NCBI GenBank assembly: GCA_025453375.1
Contig: JALOQT010000118.1
Coordinates: 1-5,869 of the forward strand
Reading direction: 5' to 3'
Source of the DNA: Phycisphaerales bacterium
Lineage (GTDB): Bacteria; Planctomycetota; Phycisphaerae; Phycisphaerales; UBA1924
Length of the DNA stretch: 5,869 bases
A program made the translations under genes and the position numbers. Under the pieces are notes generated by a model. The model made no database searches, had not been told where the DNA came from, and saw only the letters and a program-made list of their open reading frames with translations. This document shows, piece by piece, positions 1 through 4,895 of the stretch (positions are counted from its first letter, which is position 1; each line of letters opens with the position of its first letter).

Positions 1-364
1 CGCCGATCTGCTGGCCATCGGGGCTGAAGATCATCCACGAATCCTGCCCGAAGGTGGAGGTCAACCCGCGACGGCGGACCGAGCCGAGCACGCGCCCATC
101 GGCCCCGGCGATGTCGTACGTCGCGCCGAAGTCGATGATGCTGCGGGCCTGCATCGTCAGCAACGGGGTGGACATGGACTCATCGGTGAAGATCGTGAAG
201 CTCTCGCGCAGGCGAAAGGCCTTCTGCTTGCAGAAGCCCACGACCTGGCCGGACGGGCCGAAGACGTAGAACTTCGCGCCTAGCAGCACGAGCGTTTTAC
301 GCTTGATGGTGTATTGCTCGCCGGGGCGGATATCCAGGGGCATCACACGAGTGGAGAGGCTCAT
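1..364 (-). CDS. LURP-one-related / tubby C-terminal-like protein (N-terminal part, runs off left edge)
   Basis: About 121 codons are visible, read leftwards from the ATG at 364-362. The translation contains, in order, YTIKRKTLVLLGAKFYVFGP (residues about 18-37), a KQKAF segment, FTDES, a QARSIIDFGATYD strand and a GSVRRRG segment. This run of short beta strands matches my memory of the LURP-one-related family (Bacillus YxjI and plant LOR proteins), which folds like the tubby C-terminal domain, a barrel around a central helix. Full-length members are usually 160-200 residues, so roughly the last third would lie outside the window. No signal peptide or membrane segment is seen, so it is probably cytoplasmic or peripheral to the membrane. 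The biochemical role in bacteria is poorly known; phospholipid or membrane association is suggested from the fold only. No clear Shine-Dalgarno precedes the ATG. A later in-frame ATG at codon 8 is possible. It is divergent from the gene at 611. Confidence 0.8.
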   Translation of the reverse strand, partial: MSLSTRVMPLDIRPGEQYTIKRKTLVLLGAKFYVFGPSGQVVGFCKQKAFRLRESFTIFTDESMSTPLLTMQARSIIDFGATYDIAGADGRVLGSVRRRGLTSTFGQDSWMIFSPDGQQIG

Positions 365-408
365 GGCGAAGATTAGCCGGGGCGGTGAGGGCGTGGTTGT
401 GCGCCGCG

Positions 409-463
409 TTGACACGACGCTGACACACTCTTGACGCGCCCTTGGCCGAACCTTGGCCCGAGA
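409..463. promoter_or_regulatory. Five phased 11-base units in the divergent spacer, possible regulator-binding array
   Basis: Five consecutive 11-base units begin at 409, 420, 431, 442 and 453. They open TTGACAC, CTGACAC, TTGACGC, TTGGCCG and TTGGCCC. All share YTGRC at the start, and the first two share TGACAC exactly. On the minus strand the first units read GTGTC-N6-GTGTC. An 11-base phase places the sites on one face of the helix, which is typical of tandem binding by OmpR/PhoB-type regulators; the E. coli Pho box has cores TGTCA-N6-TGTCA. The array lies 45-99 bases upstream of the minus-strand gene and 148-202 bases upstream of the plus-strand gene. TTGACA at 409-414 also equals a sigma-70 -35 box, but no -10 follows at the right distance on the plus strand. 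The rest of the 365-610 spacer shows no other clear element apart from the ribosome-binding site. Confidence 0.4.
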
Positions 464-598
464 AGCCTTGAACCGCCAGCCCGGCGCGTCATCCTTCATC
501 TGTGTCGGGCGCGGGCGATGCTCGCGCTCGAAGATCGGGCGCGTTGGGCGCAGCGAGTGACTGATGCTCGAGGCACGGCGCTGGTGGTGTGAGAGAAC

Positions 599-604
599 AG
601 GAGG
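599..604 (+). promoter_or_regulatory. Ribosome-binding site of the PEP-CTERM-like protein gene
   Basis: AGGAGG, a perfect Shine-Dalgarno core, ends six bases before the ATG at 611. It fixes this start against other frames that cross the region. Confidence 0.85.
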
Positions 605-610
605 ATAGAG

Positions 611-1393
611 ATGTCGTTGATTCGTCGCGTTGTGCCGGCGCTGGTCGCTGGCGGGGTGTCCCTTGGAGTGTGTGCGCCGGCGAGTCAGGCCCAGAGCCTG
701 CTGTATGCCGTCGGCGGGTTTGGCAATGCCTTCCAGACTCAGTCGCTGTACCAGATCAACCCGGCGACGGGCGCGGCGACGCTCGTCGGCAGCACGGGCC
801 TGACGCAGATCAGCGGCATCGCCTGGAACGGCGCCAGCCTGCTGGCCTACACCACGTCGGCGGATGTGTTCATCCTCAACGTCGGCACCGGCGCTGCCAC
901 GCCCGTGGCCAGCAGCAATGACACACAGCCCGAGGGCGATATCGCCTTCGGCCCCACAGGCCTCGTGCATCTGTCCAGCAGCGGGCAGGTCAGCAATGTC
1001 TCCCTGCCGACGGCGACGCTCAGCCCGGTGGTCAGCCTCGCCAGCGAAGGCTCGGACTTCTCCGGCCTGCTCGTCACGCCGATCGGCAACCTCGCCCTGG
1101 CACTCAATGGCACCGGCCCCGACACCGTGACGCTCTTCAGCGGCACGCAGATCATCGCCACCGTGCCGACGGGCACCAACGGCGCCGCCGTCGGCGCGCT
1201 GGCGACTGATGGCCAGACCGTCTGGATGTCCGACGGCACGTCGCTGTTCACCATCAGCACGTCCAGCGGGGCCGCGACGCTCGTCGGCGGCTTTGGCATC
1301 ACTGGCGTCTCGGGCCTGGCGTTCATCCCGGCGCCGGGGGCGGTGGCGCTGCTGGGCCTCGGTGCGGGTTTGGCGGCGCGGCGGCGCCGTTGA
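611..1393 (+). CDS. Exported beta-propeller-like protein with PEP-CTERM-like sorting tail
   Basis: 260 residues. Residues 1-27 form a signal peptide: two arginines at 5-6, a hydrophobic core, and Ser-Gln-Ala before the likely cleavage at 27/28. The mature part has loose internal repeats of the form SLYQINPATGAATLVG (45-60), VFILNVGTGAATPV (86-99) and SLFTISTSSGAATLVG (211-226). Several are followed by an SGIAW/SGLAF-type strand, which suggests propeller blades. The C-terminus is Pro-Ala-Pro-Gly (240-243), a hydrophobic stretch (244-256) and four arginines (257-260). This three-part tail is that of PEP-CTERM proteins, with PAPG replacing PEP. By family knowledge it is recognised by an exosortase and often linked to exopolysaccharide; no exosortase is in the window. 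The ligand or role is unknown. An 87-base gap without a terminator separates it from the nucleotidase gene, so co-transcription is plausible. Confidence 0.88.
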   Translation: MSLIRRVVPALVAGGVSLGVCAPASQAQSLLYAVGGFGNAFQTQSLYQINPATGAATLVGSTGLTQISGIAWNGASLLAYTTSADVFILNVGTGAATPVASSNDTQPEGDIAFGPTGLVHLSSSGQVSNVSLPTATLSPVVSLASEGSDFSGLLVTPIGNLALALNGTGPDTVTLFSGTQIIATVPTGTNGAAVGALATDGQTVWMSDGTSLFTISTSSGAATLVGGFGITGVSGLAFIPAPGAVALLGLGAGLAARRRR

Positions 1394-1406
1394 GTGGTGG
1401 GGGGGC

Positions 1407-1439
1407 GTGTCGTGATGGTGTCGTGTCGGTGTGTGTCCG
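1407..1439 (+). promoter_or_regulatory. Three 11-base GTGT-units upstream of the nucleotidase gene
   Basis: Units GTGTCGTGATG (1407), GTGTCGTGTCG (1418) and GTGTGTGTCCG (1429) repeat with an 11-base phase; the first two share the eight bases GTGTCGTG. The core GTGTC-N6-GTGTC is the same as that read on the minus strand of the array at 409-463. The array ends 41 bases before the ATG at 1481, a position suited to an activator site. No convincing -10 box is seen after it. The tract is GT-rich, so part of the repetition may be low complexity. Confidence 0.3.
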
Positions 1440-1468
1440 TGGTGATTGACCCATTTCCCCTTCGATTT

Positions 1469-1474
1469 CGGAGG
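1469..1474 (+). promoter_or_regulatory. Ribosome-binding site that decides the nucleotidase start
   Basis: CGGAGG ends six bases before the ATG at 1481. It selects this ATG over the in-frame GTG at 1394, which would place 29 non-signal-like residues ahead of a clear signal peptide. Confidence 0.8.
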
Positions 1475-1480
1475 TTTTCC

Positions 1481-3502
1481 ATGAATCGTCTGACTCTTGT
1501 CGCGCCTCTGGCGCTGTTGGCGGTGGCGGGTGTGGTGATGCCGGTGATGGCTGATGCGGGCAAGCCGGCGCAGCGGCCGGCGAAGGTCGAGCAGCCGGTG
1601 GTGACGTCTTCGCCTAGCGCGCTGCGCACGCCGCGCCAGCGCGTCGAGCCGAAGCCTGACATCCAGAAGGGCACGCTCGCCCCGGCCTTCCGCCTGACGG
1701 TCCTGCATAACAACGATGGCGAGACGGCCCTGCTGCCGATCGCCACCGGCCCCGCCGCGGGCGCCGCGGGCATCGGCCGGTTCGTTACGCTTGTCAATCA
1801 GCAGAAGGCCGCCGCCATCGTCGACCCGGGTGACGGCATCCCACGCGGCGTCGTGATGGTCTCCTCCGGCGATAACAGCCTCCCCGGCGCCAACTTCAAC
1901 GCCAACGACGTCCGCCCCACTGGCACCCCGCTCTATGACACCCGCGCCTTCCAGCTCATCGGCTATGACGGGATCACGCTGGGCAACCATGACTTTGACA
2001 ACGGCCCCGGCCCGCTGGGCCAGATCATCGCCGGGTTGAACGTGCCGCCTTCCGGCCCGTTCCTCTCGGCGAATCTCAACTTCGCCAACGAGCCCCTGCT
2101 GGCTCCCTTCACCACCGGCCCGAATCCGAAGCTGGCCAGGAGCGTGGTGCGAAACGTCAACGGCCGCCTCGTCGGCATCGTCGGCGCGACAACCACCGAC
2201 CTGCCCTTCATCTCCAGCCCCGGGCCCAACATCATCATCGGTCTGAACGTCGCCCAGGCGATCCAGGCCGAGGTTGACGCGCTGGATGCCGCGGGCGTGA
2301 AGATCATCATCGTCAGCACGCACCTGCAGGGCTTCAGCACCGAGATCGCCGCCGTCGCCCAGCTCCGCAAGGTTGACGCGATCATCAGCGGTGGTGGCAG
2401 CGAGCTCTTCGCCAGCCCGGGCGACACCCTCCTGCCCGGCGACACGGCCAACGCCGGTGGCCCGACGCTCGGCGGCACGGGTTATCCGCGCTTCATCCCC
2501 GATGCCGACGGCAACCCCATCCCCGCCGTCACCACCAGCGGCCTCTATCGCTACCTCGGCCAGATGGTGCTGGACTTTGACGCCAACGGCAACCTGCTGG
2601 GCGTGCACGACGCGGCCAACGCCACGCGGCCCATCCCCGTGCTGGCGAGCCTCACGCCCGATGCCACCGCCCTGAGCACCATCGAGCAGCCCGTCGCACA
2701 GTTCATCAGCGGCCTGGCGACGAACATCGCCGCGACGACGAGCGTCACGCTCGATGGCCGCAACATCAGCACGACCGCCGGCATCCGCGCCCAGGAGCGC
2801 AATGTCGGCAACCTGTTTGCCGACAGCGCGCTGTGGCAGGCCACCGTCCTGGCCCAGCAGCTCGGCACGCCCGTGCCGGATGTGGCGATCCAGAACGGGG
2901 GCGGCATCCGCAATGACGTGCTCATCACCCCGCCTATCGGCGGCTCGACGACCGTCAGCGAGCTGAACACCTATCAGATGGCCGCGTTCAACAACTTCAT
3001 CGCCGTCGTGCCCAACGTCTCCCCCGCGACGCTCAAGGCCCTGATGGAAAACGCCGTCAGCCGCCTGCCGGGCTTCCCGAACCAGAGCACCGCCGGCAAC
3101 GGCCGCTGGGCCCACATCGCCGGCATGCAGGTGACGTTCGACACCACCCGCCAGCCGATGACCGTCAACCAGGCTGGCAATGCGATCATCCTGCCCGGCG
3201 ATCGTGTTCGCTCAATCGTGCTCAGTGACGGCCGCGTGATCGTCGCCAACGGCATGGTCGTGCCCGGCGCGCCGAGTGTCAACGTCGCGACGATTGACTT
3301 CCTGGTCTCCTCCGCCCCGGCCAACGCCGGTGGTCTCGGGGGCGACAACTACCCCTGGGGCACCACCGCCACGTTCACCCGCCTGGGTGTGACCTATCAG
3401 CGGGCCCTGTCCAACTACATCCGCCAGTGGCTCGGCGGCGTGATCACGCAAGACAACTACCCCCTGGCCGGCGAACGCCGCCTGATCAACATCGCCCCGT
3501 AA
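1481..3502 (+). CDS. Exported 5'-nucleotidase / bifunctional metallophosphatase
   Basis: 673 residues from the ATG at 1481. Residues 1-24 or 1-26 form a signal peptide (Val-Met-Ala or Ala-Asp-Ala before cleavage), so the enzyme acts outside the cytoplasm. The N-terminal metallophosphatase domain spans about 68-370: LHNNDGE (75-81), SGDN (129-132), GNHDFD (168-173), and THLQG (280-284). The C-terminal nucleotidase domain spans about 415-670: NLFAD (444-448), QNGGGIRND (471-479) and GGDNYPWG (620-627), expected to bind the nucleoside. By homology it removes phosphate from nucleotides or related phosphate esters, using two metal ions. The usual second histidine of the D-x-H motif is Glu81, and the usual G-H-x-H motif is replaced by GGGSEL (304-309). 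I recall a bacterial subfamily with this pattern, so it is probably still an enzyme, but substrate and metal are uncertain. No lipid or sorting anchor is seen. Confidence 0.9.
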   Translation: MNRLTLVAPLALLAVAGVVMPVMADAGKPAQRPAKVEQPVVTSSPSALRTPRQRVEPKPDIQKGTLAPAFRLTVLHNNDGETALLPIATGPAAGAAGIGRFVTLVNQQKAAAIVDPGDGIPRGVVMVSSGDNSLPGANFNANDVRPTGTPLYDTRAFQLIGYDGITLGNHDFDNGPGPLGQIIAGLNVPPSGPFLSANLNFANEPLLAPFTTGPNPKLARSVVRNVNGRLVGIVGATTTDLPFISSPGPNIIIGLNVAQAIQAEVDALDAAGVKIIIVSTHLQGFSTEIAAVAQLRKVDAIISGGGSELFASPGDTLLPGDTANAGGPTLGGTGYPRFIPDADGNPIPAVTTSGLYRYLGQMVLDFDANGNLLGVHDAANATRPIPVLASLTPDATALSTIEQPVAQFISGLATNIAATTSVTLDGRNISTTAGIRAQERNVGNLFADSALWQATVLAQQLGTPVPDVAIQNGGGIRNDVLITPPIGGSTTVSELNTYQMAAFNNFIAVVPNVSPATLKALMENAVSRLPGFPNQSTAGNGRWAHIAGMQVTFDTTRQPMTVNQAGNAIILPGDRVRSIVLSDGRVIVANGMVVPGAPSVNVATIDFLVSSAPANAGGLGGDNYPWGTTATFTRLGVTYQRALSNYIRQWLGGVITQDNYPLAGERRLINIAP

Positions 3503-3528
3503 TCACCAAAACGTCGATTCCCCTTCGC

Positions 3529-3561
3529 ACGCCCCGCCGCCCAACCGCGCCGGGGCGTTTT
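3529..3561 (+). terminator. Intrinsic terminator of the nucleotidase gene
   Basis: A perfect 8-base stem (ACGCCCCG at 3529-3536 pairing with CGGGGCGT at 3551-3558) with a 14-base loop runs directly into four T residues (3558-3561). It starts 26 bases after the stop codon. The short T tract makes it moderate rather than strong. Confidence 0.75.
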
Positions 3562-3606
3562 CATTCGTGCATCAAGGAACACGCCACACCCACGAATCGC
3601 CAACCC

Positions 3607-3675
3607 CCTTCTCCCGCCCGTGGGGGGCGGGAGAAGGTGCCAAGCGAGCGTCCAGCGAGCGCATGCGGATGAGGG
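3607..3675. repeat. Long palindrome with conserved CGGATGAGGG tail (REP-like intergenic element)
   Basis: CCTTCTCCCGCCC (3607-3619) pairs perfectly over 13 bases with 3625-3637 around a 5-base loop. A linker of 28 bases follows, with AGCGAGCG repeated at 3643 and 3654, and then CGGATGAGGG (3666-3675). On the minus strand this reads CCCTCATCCG, linker, CCTTCTCCC hairpin. I recall this as a dispersed intergenic palindrome in many GC-rich bacterial genomes. It sits between two convergent genes, where it could also stop transcription or protect mRNA 3' ends, though no T tract follows the stem. Confidence 0.65.
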
Positions 3676-3683
3676 TGCCTTCC

Positions 3684-3704
3684 CCTCACGTCTCACGCCT
3701 CACC
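3684..3704. repeat. Three 7-base tandem units across the epimerase stop codon
   Basis: CCTCACG, TCTCACG and CCTCACC stand head to tail at 3684, 3691 and 3698. The third unit contains the epimerase stop codon (complement of 3700-3702). Each unit differs from its neighbour by one or two bases. This may be a chance or slippage product; no function is suggested. Confidence 0.4.
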
Positions 3705-4680
3705 CCTTCACCGACGCCACCAGCGCCGCGATCCCCTCGTCAAACGTCGCCACCGGCGAATAGTCCAGCAGTGCCTTGGCCGCCGAGATATCCGCCACCG
3801 AGTGGCGCACGTCCCCCGCGCGGACGGGTTCAAACTGCGGCGTGGCCTGCATGCCCAGCGCGCTGGCGATCGCGTGCAGCGTCGTCAGCAGGTCCGTGCG
3901 TCGGCCCGTGCCGATGTTGACCACTTCGCCCGCCAGGGGCTTGGCGCTCGTCGCGGCCAGCAGGTTGGCGCGGACGACATTGGCCACCGGCGTGAAGTCA
4001 CGCGTCTGCCCGCCATCGCCGAAGATGCGCGGCGTGCGCCCGTGCTGCAGCGCATCGAGAAACGCCGAGATCACCGCGGCATACGGGCTCTTGGGGTCCT
4101 GCCGCGGGCCGAAGATGTTGAAGTACCGCAAACTGACAGTCGAGAGGCCATAGCACCGGGCGTACGTCGCCATCAGCAGTTCACCAGCGACTTTGCTCAT
4201 TGCATAGGGCGAGCGCACGTCAACCGGCGCCGTCTCGGGCGTGGGCATCGGTGGCTCGTTGCCATATGCCGCGGCGCTGGCGGCAAACATCACGCGCCGC
4301 ACCCCCGCCGCTCGCGCCGCCCGCAACACGCCCTCGGTGCCCGCGACATTCAGCCGCACGCACCCCGCCGGGTCGTTGACGCTTGCCGGCACCGAGACCA
4401 TCGCCGCCTGATGAAACACATGTGTGCAGCCCGCCATCGCGCTGGCCAGCAGCGCCTCATCCAGGATCGACCCGTGGATGAACGTCGCCCCGCTGGGCAC
4501 ATTGGCCCGATGCCCGCCCGACAGGTCGTCCAGCACCCGCACCTCGGCCCCCAGGCTCACCAGCGCCTCGGCAATGTGCGAGCCGATGAACCCCGCACCG
4601 CCCGTGATCAGTGCGCGGCTGGCGCGCAGCGAGCCAAAGCGTTCGCCATCGGCCTGGGTCTGGATAACGTCAATCGCCAT
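3700..4680 (-). CDS. NAD-dependent UDP-sugar 4-epimerase-like protein (extended SDR family)
   Basis: 326 residues from the ATG at 4680-4678. A Rossmann nucleotide-binding motif GGAGFIGSH lies at 27-35, preceded by an unusual 20-residue N-terminal extension. Asp51 ends the second strand and should bind the NAD ribose. The catalytic set is Ser135 (in AASAAAYG), Tyr159 and Lys163 (YAMSK). RYFNIFGPRQDPKSPYAAVI follows, a segment typical of GalE/WbpP-type epimerases, and particularly close to UDP-GlcNAc or UDP-GlcNAcA 4-epimerases as I remember them. The expected reaction is reversible inversion at C4 of a UDP-hexose in the cytoplasm, to supply polysaccharide synthesis. Dehydratase or other SDR activities are not excluded. 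It diverges from a glycosyltransferase gene, consistent with a surface-polysaccharide locus. An upstream start at 4737 would add 19 residues but has a poorer context. Length is normal for the family. Confidence 0.85.
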   Translation of the reverse strand: MAIDVIQTQADGERFGSLRASRALITGGAGFIGSHIAEALVSLGAEVRVLDDLSGGHRANVPSGATFIHGSILDEALLASAMAGCTHVFHQAAMVSVPASVNDPAGCVRLNVAGTEGVLRAARAAGVRRVMFAASAAAYGNEPPMPTPETAPVDVRSPYAMSKVAGELLMATYARCYGLSTVSLRYFNIFGPRQDPKSPYAAVISAFLDALQHGRTPRIFGDGGQTRDFTPVANVVRANLLAATSAKPLAGEVVNIGTGRRTDLLTTLHAIASALGMQATPQFEPVRAGDVRHSVADISAAKALLDYSPVATFDEGIAALVASVKG

Positions 4681-4685
4681 ATTCA

Positions 4686-4691
4686 CTCTCC
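4686..4691 (-). promoter_or_regulatory. Ribosome-binding site that decides the epimerase start
   Basis: Read on the minus strand, GGAGAG lies five bases before the ATG at 4680. It supports this start over the upstream in-frame ATG at 4737. Confidence 0.7.
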
Positions 4692-4775
4692 ATCGACCGA
4701 CCACCAGCCGACCTTGAGCCAAACACCCGCGCCGCAACTCTACTGGCCCCCCGCCAGACGCGCCGATAGACCGAT

Positions 4776-4842
4776 ACGCCGGGCGGACCGGCGTCGTTCG
4801 TTACGCGGCTGCACGCCGCATGTTGCCCGCCTCGCGCGCGGG
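4776..4842. promoter_or_regulatory. Three successive short inverted repeats in the divergent spacer
   Basis: ACGCCGG/CCGGCGT (4776-4782 and 4788-4794, 5-base loop), GCGGC/GCCGC (4805-4809 and 4815-4819, 5-base loop) and CCCGC/GCGGG (4826-4830 and 4838-4842, 7-base loop) follow each other ahead of the glycosyltransferase start. They could be operator half-sites or leader hairpins, but short GC palindromes are frequent by chance in such DNA. No clear promoter boxes are seen. Confidence 0.25.
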
Positions 4843-4858
4843 TGTATTCCTGCCCTTT

Positions 4859-4863
4859 CGGAG
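4859..4863 (+). promoter_or_regulatory. Ribosome-binding site ahead of the glycosyltransferase ATG
   Basis: CGGAG lies five bases before the ATG at 4869, within a context (TTTCGGAG) like that of the nucleotidase gene. It marks 4869 as the original start, although that frame soon closes. Confidence 0.55.
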
Positions 4864-4868
4864 CCTTC

Positions 4869-4895
4869 ATGCGGATCTTGCACGTCGGTGTTTGA
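4869..4895 (+). other. Stranded 5' end of the glycosyltransferase gene: start codon, eight codons, then TGA
   Basis: From the ATG at 4869 the frame reads MRILHVGV and stops at TGA 4893-4895. MRILHV is a very typical opening for GT4/GT-B glycosyltransferases, the first strand of the N-terminal Rossmann domain. The rest of the enzyme continues in the next frame (+1, codons starting at 4870, 4873 and so on). The DVIHIH motif comes only about 42 codons after this ATG, where family members usually have roughly 85-100. This suggests a loss of some 45-60 codons with a frame change, near 4884-4895. An assembly or sequencing deletion is an alternative. Confidence 0.6.

Noticed and set aside
54..269. 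A 71-codon plus-strand open frame at the left edge
   Set aside because: It lies antisense to the LURP-one-related gene, whose translation matches a known family.
409..437. TTGACA at 409-414 as an ordinary sigma-70 promoter for the plus-strand gene
   Set aside because: At 16-18 bases downstream there is only GC-rich sequence (TTGACGC) with no -10-like hexamer, so the match is better explained as part of the phased repeat.
505..570. TCGGGCGCG (505, 535) and GATGCTCG (517, 563) direct repeats in the divergent spacer
   Set aside because: The spacings differ between the pairs and the words are GC-rich, so chance is likely.
1394..1480. GTG at 1394 as the nucleotidase start
   Set aside because: It would put 29 non-conserved residues before a clear signal peptide, and CGGAGG stands six bases before the ATG at 1481.
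847..1797. A 316-codon open frame on the minus strand opposite the PEP-CTERM-like gene and the nucleotidase start
   Set aside because: Its translation is rich in Arg, Pro, Thr and Ala without recognisable domains. It spans two genes with clear signal peptides and ribosome-binding sites on the other strand, so it is a GC-driven shadow frame.
4681..4737. Upstream ATG at 4737 for the epimerase
   Set aside because: The extra 19 residues are not typical of SDR epimerases, and a better ribosome-binding site precedes the ATG at 4680.
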